Origin: Cellvibrionales bacterium UBA5860
Lineage (GTDB): Bacteria > Pseudomonadota > Gammaproteobacteria > Pseudomonadales > Porticoccaceae
DNA length: 27,367 nt
Assembly (NCBI GenBank): GCA_002431545.1
Contig: DJFY01000099.1
Location: forward strand, 7,071 to 34,437
Direction: 5' to 3'
In this document: piece by piece, positions 14,376 to 22,850 of the stretch
Layout: each line of letters begins with the position of its first letter
Numbering within the stretch: position 1 is the first letter of the stretch
Program-made: the position numbers and the translations under genes
Notes under the pieces: model-generated
What the model was told of the DNA's origin: nothing
What the model saw: the letters and a program-made list of their open reading frames with translations, nothing else
Databases searched by the model: none

Positions 14376-16787
14376 ATGACAGAACAAAACGCCTACGATT
14401 CCTCTAATATCAAGGTGTTAAAGGGCCTGGATGCCGTCCGCAAGAGACCCGGTATGTATATCGGAGATACTGATGATGGCACCGGTCTCCATCACATGGT
14501 CTTTGAGTTGGTCGATAATTCGATCGACGAGGCGCTGGCCGGCTTCTGTCGCGAAATTAAAGTAACAATTCACTCCGATGAGTCGGTTTCGGTAGCTGAC
14601 GATGGCCGAGGCATGCCTACTGATGTACATGAAGAAGGCGTGTCGGCGGCCGAAGTAATCATGACCGTGCTTCACGCCGGGGGAAAATTTGACGACAACA
14701 GCTACAAGGTGTCAGGTGGATTGCATGGGGTGGGGGTTTCGGTTGTCAACGCCCTTTCGGAGAAGTTGCGGCTTAGGATTCGTAGAAATGGGCAGGTCCA
14801 TGAGCAAATTTATCGGCACGGCGTGCCCGGGGAGGCCTTAAAGGTCGTGGGTTCTACTACTTCCACGGGTACGGAAGTGCATTTTTGGCCTTCTCGAGAC
14901 ACTTTTTCGGATATTAGCTTTCACTACGATATCTTGGCGACGCGTTTGCGTGAACTGTCTTTTCTGAATTCCGGCGTGCGTATTGTGCTGAGCGACGAGC
15001 GTTCGGCCAAACAGGATATATATGAATATGAGGGCGGCCTAAAGGCCTTTGTGGAACATCTCAACTTACATAAGAACCCGATTAATAAAGTCTTCTATTT
15101 TGATAGTAAGGAGACTGAGGATGTGGCTGTAGAGGTCGCCCTGCAATGGAACGACGGGTTTCAGGAGAATATTTTTTGCTATACCAACAATATTCCCCAG
15201 CGGGATGGGGGTGCCCACCTAGCGGGCTTCCGTTCTGCTTTAACTCGCTCCTTGAATGCCTACATCGAACGGGAGGGTATCGCCAGCAAGGCGAAAATTT
15301 CTACCACTGGTGACGATGCTAGAGAAGGGCTGACAGCGATCGTCTCAGTGAAGGTGCCCGATCCTAAGTTTTCTTCACAAACTAAGGACAAGCTAGTCAG
15401 TTCTGAAGTAAAAACCGTTGTGGAACAAGAGCTTGGCGCAAGGTTGTCCGATTATTTACTGGAGAATCCCCAAGAGGCGAAGAGCATCGTCGGTAAAATG
15501 CTTGACGCTGCCCGAGCTCGAGAGGCGGCACGGAAAGCTCGGGAAATGACTCGACGCAAAGGAGCGCTCGATGTCGCCGGGCTGCCTGGAAAGCTTGCTG
15601 ATTGTCAGGAAAAGGACCCTGGTTTATCAGAATTGTTCCTGGTAGAGGGTGATTCCGCCGGGGGCTCGGCCAAACAAGGAAGGGATCGCCGGATTCAGGC
15701 GATTCTGCCTTTAAAGGGTAAGATACTGAATGTCGAAAAAGCCCGTTTCGACAAGATGCTGTCTAGCGCCGAAGTAGGTACGCTGATCACTGCATTGGGG
15801 TGTGGCATTGGCGCCCAGGAATTTGATGCGGAAAAACTTCGCTATCACACTATAGTGATTATGACCGACGCCGATGTCGACGGCTCCCATATACGGACCT
15901 TGCTGCTGACGTTTTTCTTTCGTCAAATGAGAGAGCTTGTTGATCGCGGCCACATTTATATTGCCCAGCCGCCGCTTTACAAAATTAGTAAGGGCAAACG
16001 AGAAGAGTACCTCAAAGATGACGACGCGTTGGAGGCTTTTCTAACCGCAGCCGCGTTGGAAGATGCCAGCCTGCACGTAAATGCCGATGCGCCGGGTATT
16101 TCTGGAGAGGCACTCGCTACGCTGGTAGAGTCTTATGGGCGTGTTAGCGGCATTATTGAAAGACTGTCTTTGTCTTATCCCGTCATGGTATTGAAACAGT
16201 TACTTTCGATGCCGACGGTGTCAGTAAGCATGTTGCGTGACGCGCAAGCGATGTCAATTTGGTGTGAGGCACTGGCGGACGGTCTGCGAGACATCGCCGA
16301 TACCGAGCAATACACGATAGAAGTCGGAAAAGATGCCGAGCGCGATTATTTCCTGCCAAAAGTGACCAGGCTGGCCCACGGGGTTTGCTCTAACTTTTTG
16401 TTTGCTATAGAGTTTTTTGAGTCGGCAGAGTACCTGGAAATTTCCCGTCTGGCTGAACAGCTACTTGACTTGCTTGAACCTGGGGCGGTTGTCAGAAAAG
16501 GGGACAAGGATTTAGCCATTAAATCTTTTGGTGAAGCAGTTGCTTGGCTGATGGGTCTGGCTAGAAAGGCTTATGACATCCAGCGCTACAAGGGCTTGGG
16601 GGAAATGAACCCTCAGCAATTGTGGGACACAACAATGAATCCGGACACGCGCCGTTTACTGAAGGTCACAGTCGAAGATGCTATTGCTGCCGATCAGATG
16701 TTTAATACGCTGATGGGGGATCACGTGGAACCCCGAAGAGACTTTATTGAAAGCAATGCTTTGGCGGTTGTGAACCTGGATGTGTAG
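14376..16787 (+). CDS. gyrB: DNA gyrase subunit B
   Basis: GyrB is the ATPase half of DNA gyrase, which introduces negative supercoils. The 803 residues (E. coli 804) show the GHKL ATPase with DGRGMPTDVHEEG and SGGLHGVGVSVVNALS, the TOPRIM domain with LVEGDSAGGSAKQGRDR and DADVDGSHIRTLLLTFFFR, the roughly 170-residue insertion of gammaproteobacterial GyrB, and the C-terminal QRYKGLGEMNPQQLWDTTMNP. ATG at 14376 has GGAG a short distance upstream. It ends the dnaA-dnaN-recF-gyrB series. GGGATCACGTGGAACC at 16717 is a weak parS look-alike encoding conserved residues. Confidence 0.98.
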   Translation: MTEQNAYDSSNIKVLKGLDAVRKRPGMYIGDTDDGTGLHHMVFELVDNSIDEALAGFCREIKVTIHSDESVSVADDGRGMPTDVHEEGVSAAEVIMTVLHAGGKFDDNSYKVSGGLHGVGVSVVNALSEKLRLRIRRNGQVHEQIYRHGVPGEALKVVGSTTSTGTEVHFWPSRDTFSDISFHYDILATRLRELSFLNSGVRIVLSDERSAKQDIYEYEGGLKAFVEHLNLHKNPINKVFYFDSKETEDVAVEVALQWNDGFQENIFCYTNNIPQRDGGAHLAGFRSALTRSLNAYIEREGIASKAKISTTGDDAREGLTAIVSVKVPDPKFSSQTKDKLVSSEVKTVVEQELGARLSDYLLENPQEAKSIVGKMLDAARAREAARKAREMTRRKGALDVAGLPGKLADCQEKDPGLSELFLVEGDSAGGSAKQGRDRRIQAILPLKGKILNVEKARFDKMLSSAEVGTLITALGCGIGAQEFDAEKLRYHTIVIMTDADVDGSHIRTLLLTFFFRQMRELVDRGHIYIAQPPLYKISKGKREEYLKDDDALEAFLTAAALEDASLHVNADAPGISGEALATLVESYGRVSGIIERLSLSYPVMVLKQLLSMPTVSVSMLRDAQAMSIWCEALADGLRDIADTEQYTIEVGKDAERDYFLPKVTRLAHGVCSNFLFAIEFFESAEYLEISRLAEQLLDLLEPGAVVRKGDKDLAIKSFGEAVAWLMGLARKAYDIQRYKGLGEMNPQQLWDTTMNPDTRRLLKVTVEDAIAADQMFNTLMGDHVEPRRDFIESNALAVVNLDV

Positions 16788-16895
16788 TGATGGGCTGAGT
16801 CGAGAGGACGTCGGCTGTATTTGGCGCTAGTGGCTGAAGCTTATATTGTGTAAACCAGTAGCGTGTAGCGTGACGGAATGCGAGATAGAAAATCG

Positions 16896-17048
16896 TTACT
16901 CGCTATCGACAATGTCAGTCGCACGACGACCAATACTCCGCCGGCGATCGTCATTGATGCTGTCGAAACGGATTTCTTGACGCCTGTCAGCAATCTTCCG
17001 TCGCTGTTCTTTCCGTCTTTCCGGCCCCTGGTAAGACGCGTCTACCAT
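16896..17048 (-). CDS. Small Arg-rich protein of unknown function, paralogue 1
   Basis: A leftward 50-residue ORF from ATG at 17048. It reads MVDASYQGPERRKEQRRKIA followed by DRRQEIRFDSINDDRRRSIGRR and a short acidic tail. Its neighbour at 17232-17396 has the same arrangement: Y-x-G near the start, R-R at regular spacing (RR, RR, DRR), an IRF motif, then DRR and GRR. Sequence-level similarity between two adjacent ORFs is the best evidence that both are real. It could also start at TTG 17087, but the paralogue alignment favours the ATG. No known domain is recognised; nucleic-acid or membrane-surface binding is only guesswork from charge. It converges on gyrB, 108 bases away. Confidence 0.72.
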   Translation of the reverse strand: MVDASYQGPERRKEQRRKIADRRQEIRFDSINDDRRRSIGRRATDIVDSE

Positions 17049-17231
17049 TTTATCGATCCAACAGGTGTAATGGTCAGGGTAGCGCAAGTTTATCAGATAT
17101 TGTTATCAATTCACTTGTTTTTTAACACGCAATTGAAAAAAGTCTGAGCTTACACTAAATCTAGTAATGAGTAACAACGTATTAATTATTATAGAGTTTT
17201 AAAAGTTTAATTTTTCGCCTGACGGCGTCTA

Positions 17232-17396
17232 TTATGAAGACTTATCTGAGCTCCATATATCCTTGTCGGTTTTTCTCCGGCCACGGGTTTTTCGGCGGTC
17301 CTCTCGGTCCGGCTCAAAGCGGATCGCGCTACGTCGATCAGTTACTTTTCGGCGCTGCTCGCGCCGTTTGTCATTGCCTGAATAGTTGGTGGTCAT
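17232..17396 (-). CDS. Small Arg-rich protein of unknown function, paralogue 2
   Basis: A leftward 54-residue ORF from ATG at 17396, beginning MTTNYSGNDKRREQRRKVTD and continuing DRRSAIRFEPDREDRRKTRGRR and a Lys/Ser tail. It aligns with the ORF at 16896-17048 along its core: (E/D)(R/K)RxEQRRK, DRRxxIRF, DRR, GRR. A TTG at 17423 would add nine residues that do not match the paralogue. No clear Shine-Dalgarno. It lies 42 bases after the plsC-like gene and could be the tail of its operon. The 183-base gap to paralogue 1 is AT-rich and has a perfect minus-strand TATAAT at 17188-17193 without a matching -35. Confidence 0.72.
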   Translation of the reverse strand: MTTNYSGNDKRREQRRKVTDRRSAIRFEPDREDRRKTRGRRKTDKDIWSSDKSS

Positions 17397-17438
17397 AAAG
17401 AAGGCCGATTCTATTCCCCGCAATGTATCAAAAAACTT

Positions 17439-18173
17439 TCAGTTTTTATGTGAAGTTTTTGGCAGAGACGCGAGCGTATCCTCGATCCAGGCTTCGACGC
17501 GCGCGTTCAGGGACTTGCTTTGTAAACCTTTGGTATAAATAGGCTCACCAAATACTACCGTAACCGTACCGGGATGCTTGAGAAATTTATGGGCGGGCCA
17601 GCAAGCTCCGGCGTTATGGCTGATGGGTAAAACCGGTACTTGAGCGGCGATGGCGAGCGCAGCTCCACTGCGTCCGTAGTTGCCGGTTTTGCCATACTCA
17701 ATTCGTGTTCCTTCCGGGTAAATCAACACGTTGTTGCCTTCGGCCAGTCTTAACTGACCCTTGCTTAACACCTCTTTCAACGCCGTTTTAGGGCTGGAAC
17801 GGTCTATAGCGATAGGGCGGGTCATGGCCAGGCCCCAGCCGAAAAAGGGGATTCGTAGTAACTCCCTTTTTAGTATCGTACTGACAGGCCGCAACTTGCG
17901 TTGTAAATAATATGTTTCCCAGCTCGACTGGTGCTTGCTAAGTGCCACAAAGGGCTGCTGCGGGATATTGGTTTCGCCAATAACCCTGACTTCCACGCCA
18001 CAGGTTACCTTGAGCCACCATATAATAATGCTATTAGCGTAAGTAAGTACTTCCTGACGGAGGCGGTGGGGACACAATAAGCCGAGGGTGAAGCCAAAAG
18101 TGGAAAACAGTGCAACCGTCGGAACATAGCCCAGGTAAAAAGCCAGCGAGCGTAAAACAACGAGAACATTCAT
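17439..18173 (-). CDS. plsC: 1-acyl-sn-glycerol-3-phosphate acyltransferase (PlsC family)
   Basis: This family transfers an acyl chain to lysophosphatidate or related lysolipids at the inner membrane. The 244 residues have an N-terminal hydrophobic segment (about 5-34), the catalytic HQSSWE (residues 81-86, HX4E form of HX4D/E) and YPEGTR (152-157, the glycerol-phosphate binding motif). A gene of this kind stands in the same place, after gyrB and before gmhB-glyS-glyQ, in Pseudomonas. The exact substrate is not shown by sequence, so the plsC symbol is by family. Five bases separate it from gmhB, so it is in one operon. The codons around 18042 contain the repeated AGTAAGTACTT motif. Confidence 0.9.
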   Translation of the reverse strand: MNVLVVLRSLAFYLGYVPTVALFSTFGFTLGLLCPHRLRQEVLTYANSIIIWWLKVTCGVEVRVIGETNIPQQPFVALSKHQSSWETYYLQRKLRPVSTILKRELLRIPFFGWGLAMTRPIAIDRSSPKTALKEVLSKGQLRLAEGNNVLIYPEGTRIEYGKTGNYGRSGAALAIAAQVPVLPISHNAGACWPAHKFLKHPGTVTVVFGEPIYTKGLQSKSLNARVEAWIEDTLASLPKTSHKN

Positions 18174-18178
18174 GGTGC

Positions 18179-18730
18179 TTATTCTGTCAGCAGGTGCGTA
18201 ACAACGTCTGCCAAATTATCGAAAACGTGGGTATGACCTAGTGATACATTGCTTTTAAAGCGAAGTTGGTCTTCACTTTCCCTGCCCTTGCCCGTGCGCA
18301 CCAAGATGGGCTCTCCGCCGACGCTAATGCAAGCCTGCAAGTCACGAATGCTGTCGCCGATGATGGGTACACCAGCCAGGTCGGCAGCGAATTCCTGGGC
18401 AATCGCCCGGTATAATCCGGGTTCAGGTTTCCGGCAGTTGCAGCCTTCCTCGGGTAAGTGCGGACAGTAATAAACGGCGTCGATATGACCTCCGGCTTCG
18501 GCGACCAGGGAGCGCATTTTGTCGTGCATACTTTCCAGTTCATCGAGCCCGAACAAGCCCCGCGACAACCCCGACTGATTGGTGGCCACGGCAATGGTAT
18601 ATCCGGAACGACTTAGGCGCGCGATTGCATCGACGCTTCCGGGGATGGGTTGCCATTCCTGGGCGGACTTGATGTAGTCGGGCGAATCCTGGTTGATGAC
18701 ACCATCTCGATCCAGAATGATCAGCTTCAC
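18179..18730 (-). CDS. gmhB: D-glycero-beta-D-manno-heptose-1,7-bisphosphate 7-phosphatase (HAD family)
   Basis: GmhB removes the 7-phosphate from heptose bisphosphate during ADP-heptose synthesis for the LPS inner core. The 183 residues include the HAD nucleophile motif DRDG (D7 and D9), ATNQSGLSRG, a zinc-binding loop with C89, H91, C97 and C99 (CPHLPEEGCNC), and GDSIRDL. The zinc loop separates it from histidinol phosphatases, although related HisB-like annotation is common. Start is GTG at 18730, one base after the glyS stop. It is in an operon with glyQ, glyS and plsC. Confidence 0.9.
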   Translation of the reverse strand: MKLIILDRDGVINQDSPDYIKSAQEWQPIPGSVDAIARLSRSGYTIAVATNQSGLSRGLFGLDELESMHDKMRSLVAEAGGHIDAVYYCPHLPEEGCNCRKPEPGLYRAIAQEFAADLAGVPIIGDSIRDLQACISVGGEPILVRTGKGRESEDQLRFKSNVSLGHTHVFDNLADVVTHLLTE

Positions 18731-18731
18731 G

Positions 18732-20810
18732 CTAGTGGCTCACGGCGAGCAAAGAGATATCGGCGATTTGTAGAAACTGTTTGCGCAATAGCCACAACAA
18801 TGCCAGACGGTTGTTTCGTAGTGCGGTGTCGTCGACCATTACCATCACATCGTCAAAAAACCTATCGACCGGCTCATGCAGACTGGCCAGTTGCGTCAGT
18901 GCCTGTGCGTAGCATCCTTCCTGTACCAGCTTGTCAGTTTCAAGGGACAAGTCAGCCAGGCGACCCGCCAATGCCTGTTCGGCTTCAGCAACCAGTAACG
19001 AGCGGTTGAGCTCGGCACCGGTGTTGTTGCTACTTTGTTTGTCCAGGATATTGGCAACCCGCTTGTTGGCTGCGGCCAGCGCGCTCGATTCGGGGCGCTG
19101 GGTGAAATCAGCCACAGCGCGAATTCGAGTCGAGATATCCAGGGGATTACTCAGATCACTGGCCAATACCGCCAGGACGACATTCGTTGCGACGCCTTCT
19201 TCAACATACCAGCTGTGAAAACGCTCGAGCATATAAGTAAGTACTTGCTTCGGTATTGAGTCAATGGAATCGACAATGTCTTGATATTGTGCCGCTGATT
19301 GTCTCAGCAGGCACAAGAGGTCAAGGTCGATTTCATGTTCGACCAGAATACGCAATACGGCGAGGCTGGCCCGGCGCAGGGCAAAGGGGTCGCTGGAGCC
19401 GGTGGGTCGCTCACCGATAGCAAAAATACCGACCAGGGTGTCGATGCGATCAGCGATCGCCAATGTCTTGCCAATTGGGCTCTGCGGTAAGACATCGCCA
19501 CTGAAGCGGGGCAGATACTGCTCAGCCAGGGCGTTGCCCAGAGCTGGATCCAGCCCCTCGGCTCGGGCGTAATGTGCGCCCATAACGCCTTGCAGGGTTT
19601 CAAATTCATTGACCATCTCGGAGACGAGATCTGACTTTGCCAGTTCCGCGGCCTGTCCGGCCAGTTCCGGGTCGGCGCCGCAGTGGGGCGCTAGCGTTCG
19701 GGCCAGTAGCGCCACACGTTCAGTTTTGTCATAGATCGAGCCGAGTTTTTCCTGGAAGACGACTTGACGAAGCTTTTCCCGCTGTTGCACCAACGGCGTT
19801 TTTAAATCGGTCTGGTAAAAAAATTCAGCGTCGGCCAGACGCGGTAGGATCACCCTTTCGTTACCAGCGATGATGCGATCCGGATCCCGGCTGTCGATGT
19901 TCGCCACCGTAATAAAGACCGGTATCAAAGCGCCTTTTTTATCCACCACATGGAAATACTTTTGGTGTTCCTTCATCGAGGAAATCAAGGCCTCGGAGGG
20001 CATGGCGAGAAAACGTTCGTCAAACCGACCGGGAAGCACTACAGGCCATTCGACGAGCGCCGTCACTTCGCTGAGCAGATCTTCGTCGATGACGGCAGAG
20101 CCGCCTTGCCGTGTCGCGACCTCTGTGACACTGTTGCGTATCAGCTCGCGGCGTTCGGAAAAGTCGGCGACGACATAGGCCTGGCGCAAGAATTCGGCAT
20201 ATTTGCCGGCGCTGCTGATAGTGACTGGACCGGGCCGGTGGAAGCGATGTCCGTAACTGATATTGCCCGCGGCCAGACCGAGTACCGTGCCGGGCACGAC
20301 TTCCTTGCCGAAAATCATAAGGAGCCAATGCACCGGCCGCACAAATTCCGTTCTCGAGGCACCCCAGCGCATGCGCCGCTCGATCGGTAATTCGGCAAGC
20401 GAGCGCTCGACGATGTCGGGCAGCAAGTCAATCGTTGGTCTGCCGGTTTCTACCTGTCGAAAAGCCAGTCGTTTGCCCTTTGGCGTGTTCGATGTTTCGA
20501 GTTCCGCGACCGTCACGCCGCAGCTGCGCGCAAAGCCCTCCGCCGCAGGCGTGGCAACCCCGTCTTCGCCAAAGGCGGCGCTTACCGCCGGTCCCAAGCG
20601 TTCGCTCTGGGTTGCCGGTTGCTGGGTATCGAGGGCCGTGACCAACACCGCCAGTCGCCGCGGTGTGGCGTAACCCTTGATTGCGGTGTGCTGAAGGCCG
20701 GCCAGGCGAAGCTGGCTTTCCATGGCGACCACGAGAGCCGTCATCAACTTGTTTAACGACTTGGGCGGCAGCTCTTCTGTGCCGAGTTCTAACAGAAAAT
20801 CCTTGCTCAT
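18732..20810 (-). CDS. glyS: Glycyl-tRNA synthetase beta subunit
   Basis: The beta subunit of the alpha2-beta2 glycyl-tRNA synthetase recognises tRNA-Gly and contributes to catalysis. The 692 residues (E. coli 689) begin MSKDFLLELGTEELPPKSL and include RMRWGASRTEFVRPVHWLL, SSMKEHQKYF, and ADRIDTLVGIFAIGERPTGSSDPFALRRASLAVLRI, all typical of GlyS. ATG overlaps the glyQ stop by four bases (ATGA). One of the AGTAAGTACTT motif copies lies at 19236, encoding QVLT. Confidence 0.97.
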   Translation of the reverse strand: MSKDFLLELGTEELPPKSLNKLMTALVVAMESQLRLAGLQHTAIKGYATPRRLAVLVTALDTQQPATQSERLGPAVSAAFGEDGVATPAAEGFARSCGVTVAELETSNTPKGKRLAFRQVETGRPTIDLLPDIVERSLAELPIERRMRWGASRTEFVRPVHWLLMIFGKEVVPGTVLGLAAGNISYGHRFHRPGPVTISSAGKYAEFLRQAYVVADFSERRELIRNSVTEVATRQGGSAVIDEDLLSEVTALVEWPVVLPGRFDERFLAMPSEALISSMKEHQKYFHVVDKKGALIPVFITVANIDSRDPDRIIAGNERVILPRLADAEFFYQTDLKTPLVQQREKLRQVVFQEKLGSIYDKTERVALLARTLAPHCGADPELAGQAAELAKSDLVSEMVNEFETLQGVMGAHYARAEGLDPALGNALAEQYLPRFSGDVLPQSPIGKTLAIADRIDTLVGIFAIGERPTGSSDPFALRRASLAVLRILVEHEIDLDLLCLLRQSAAQYQDIVDSIDSIPKQVLTYMLERFHSWYVEEGVATNVVLAVLASDLSNPLDISTRIRAVADFTQRPESSALAAANKRVANILDKQSSNNTGAELNRSLLVAEAEQALAGRLADLSLETDKLVQEGCYAQALTQLASLHEPVDRFFDDVMVMVDDTALRNNRLALLWLLRKQFLQIADISLLAVSH

Positions 20811-21757
20811 CGCTGTGCCTCAAGCGTGGCCATGACTTCGGTCGCCAGCGGCGCTGGTGCGAGTGGAAACCCGAGTGATCGACGCGATTCAAAATATGCC
20901 TCGGCGACCGCACGCGCGATACGACGCACCCTCAGAATAAAGCGTTGACGCTCGGTGACGGACACCGCGTGCCGGGCATCCAGCAGATTAAAGGCGTGGG
21001 AGGCCTTCATCACCATTTCGTACGCGGGTAATGGCAGATCCTGGGCTATCAAGCGATCGCTTTCCTTTTCATAGCGGTCAAAGGCCGTGAATAAAAAGTC
21101 AACGTCTGCCTGCTCGAAATTATAGGTCGACATCTCTACCTCGTTCTGATGGAAAACGTCGCCGTAAGTTACCGTGCTTCCCGATGGGCTCTTGTTCCAG
21201 ACCAGGTCGTAGATATTGTCGACGCCCTGCAGATACATTGCGATGCGTTCGAGGCCGTAGGTAATTTCGCCGGTAACGGGATAGCACTCGAGCCCACCCA
21301 CTTGCTGGAAGTAGGTAAACTGTGTCACCTCCATGCCATTGAGCCAGACTTCCCAGCCCAGGCCCCAGGCGCCCAACGTCGGTGACTCCCAGTTGTCCTC
21401 TACAAACCTGATATCGTGTATCAGCGGGTCAATGCCCAATGTGCGCAGTGAAGCCAGATACTGGTCCTGAATATCCCCTGGCGAGGGTTTCAGTACAACC
21501 TGAAACTGATAATAGTGTTGCAAGCGGTTGGGGTTTTCCCCGTAACGTCCGTCGGTCGGCCTCCGACAGGGCTGCACATAGGCGCTATTCCACGTTTCCG
21601 GGCCGATCGCCCGTAAAAATGTAGCCGGGTGAAATGTGCCGGCGCCAACTTCCATGTCCAGAGGCTGTAACACCACGCAACCGGCGTTCGCCCAGAATTG
21701 CTGCAAAGCCAGAATCAAGCCCTGGAATGTCGAAACATCCGGTTTGTCTGCGACCAC
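20807..21757 (-). CDS. glyQ: Glycyl-tRNA synthetase alpha subunit
   Basis: The class II alpha subunit carries the adenylation site. The 316 residues include TFQGLILALQQFWANAGCVV, AYVQPCRRPTDGRYGENPNRLQHYYQFQVVLKPSP and WEVWLNGMEVTQFTYFQQVGG. It is slightly longer than E. coli GlyQ (303). The start is GTG at 21757, with GAGGG six bases upstream; a nearby ATG is out of frame. It leads glyQ-glyS-gmhB-plsC and faces away from the metallo-beta-lactamase gene, with a promoter candidate in the 131-base divergent gap. Confidence 0.97.
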   Translation of the reverse strand: MVADKPDVSTFQGLILALQQFWANAGCVVLQPLDMEVGAGTFHPATFLRAIGPETWNSAYVQPCRRPTDGRYGENPNRLQHYYQFQVVLKPSPGDIQDQYLASLRTLGIDPLIHDIRFVEDNWESPTLGAWGLGWEVWLNGMEVTQFTYFQQVGGLECYPVTGEITYGLERIAMYLQGVDNIYDLVWNKSPSGSTVTYGDVFHQNEVEMSTYNFEQADVDFLFTAFDRYEKESDRLIAQDLPLPAYEMVMKASHAFNLLDARHAVSVTERQRFILRVRRIARAVAEAYFESRRSLGFPLAPAPLATEVMATLEAQR

Positions 21758-21786
21758 GACATGCCCTCGAGTAAAATCAGGCGGCG

Positions 21787-21815
21787 ATTATATCGTCTGG
21801 AGAAAACAGTGACGA
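21787..21815 (-). promoter_or_regulatory. Candidate sigma70 promoter of glyQ operon
   Basis: On the minus strand a perfect TATAAT (plus-strand 21787-21792) lies exactly 17 bases downstream of TCGTCA (21810-21815, four of six to TTGACA). It points at the glyQ GTG about 30 bases on. Confidence 0.6.
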
Positions 21816-21888
21816 GCGAGGTCGCCATGCATTATGGTGAAGCTTGCACAAACATAACGTGGGCATAATTAAGGCGAGGAGTGAAAAT

Positions 21889-22788
21889 ATGAAACAGTTA
21901 ATCAAGGGCTTGATGGTCTTGCTGATAGTGGTGTCGTGGCAACCGGCGATGGCGACGGATCATTGGGCATCAGTGGAGGTGACTAACGTCGAGGTCGCGG
22001 ACGGAATTTACATGTTGCAGGGCGAGGGTGGCAATGTCGGTGTCTCTGTCGGAGAAGATGGCACATTTATCATCGACGATCAGTACGCAGAGATGACGGC
22101 CAAACTGTTAACGGCAATCAAATCCCTGTCCGGTGAAGCCCCCAAATTTCTCATCAACACCCACTGGCATGGCGATCATGCCGGTGGTAATGAAAATTTC
22201 GGTCGAAAGGGTGCCATCATCGTCGCTCATGAGAACGTCCGGGAAAGCCTCAAGGTGGAAAAATCCATACCGGCATTCAACATGCACAAACCACCATCAC
22301 CCAAGGAGGCTTTACCCGTGGTGACCTTCCGCCAGCAAATGAGTCTCCATTTTAATGGCGACGACGTCCGCCTGTTTCATGTCGCCAATGCCCACACGGA
22401 TGGTGATGCAGTGGTTTATTTTGAGCGGGCTAACGTCATTCACACTGGCGATACCTTCTTCAATGGTTTCTATCCCTTTATCGATACCGCCTCGGGCGGC
22501 AGTCTGGCCGGCATGATCGCCGCGAGCGCAGCCATACTGGAAATGGCAAATGAGCAGACCAGAATCATACCAGGGCATGGGCCGCTGGCTTCCCGCGCTG
22601 ATTTGCAAACCTATCACGACATGCTGGTGCAGGCAGAAACAGCAATTGGCTCGTTGGTTAAAGCCGGGAAAAGTGCCGACGAAGTGGTTGCAGCCAAGCC
22701 GACCGCAGCCCTCGATGGGGTGTGGGGTGATGGGTTTCTGCAGCCGGATATGTGGGTGCGTATCGTCTATAGCGGCATGAAAAAATAA
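21889..22788 (+). CDS. Secreted metallo-beta-lactamase-fold hydrolase
   Basis: A 299-residue protein, start ATG 21889 with GAGGAG upstream. It opens with a hydrophobic signal peptide (MKQLIKGLMVLLIVVSWQPAMA, about 22 residues, ending in an A-x-A-like site), so it is probably periplasmic. The metal-binding set is complete: HWHGDH at residues 92-97, H169, D188 and H230 (PGHGP). It could bind two zinc ions. Substrate is unknown; members of the fold are lactamases, lactonases, glyoxalase-like or quinoprotein-related hydrolases, and beta-lactamase activity should not be assumed. Monocistronic between divergent glyQ and convergent dctM. Confidence 0.85.
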   Translation: MKQLIKGLMVLLIVVSWQPAMATDHWASVEVTNVEVADGIYMLQGEGGNVGVSVGEDGTFIIDDQYAEMTAKLLTAIKSLSGEAPKFLINTHWHGDHAGGNENFGRKGAIIVAHENVRESLKVEKSIPAFNMHKPPSPKEALPVVTFRQQMSLHFNGDDVRLFHVANAHTDGDAVVYFERANVIHTGDTFFNGFYPFIDTASGGSLAGMIAASAAILEMANEQTRIIPGHGPLASRADLQTYHDMLVQAETAIGSLVKAGKSADEVVAAKPTAALDGVWGDGFLQPDMWVRIVYSGMKK

Positions 22789-22810
22789 GGCGGTGGGGCG
22801 GAGGCATGCG

Positions 22811-22830
22811 CCGGGGCATGGATACCCCGG
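22811..22830. terminator. Weak bidirectional hairpin between MBL gene and dctM
   Basis: CCGGGG (22811-22816) and CCCCGG (22825-22830) form a 6-bp stem with an eight-base loop, between the stops of two convergent genes. There is no clear T-tract on either side, so terminator function is a guess. Confidence 0.35.
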
Positions 22831-22850
22831 GACAGCTTATTTCTGAGCGG

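Noticed and set aside
16717..16732. Third parS site in gyrB (GGGATCACGTGGAACC)
   Set aside because: Three mismatches on one half, and it encodes the conserved GyrB DHVEPRR; not supported as a real site.
16878..17147. Plus-strand 89-codon open frame
   Set aside because: It is antisense to Arg-rich paralogue 1, and only the reverse-strand reading has a paralogue at 17232.
20263..20673. Plus-strand 136-codon frame inside glyS
   Set aside because: Shadow of glyS on the other strand, no domain or ribosome site.
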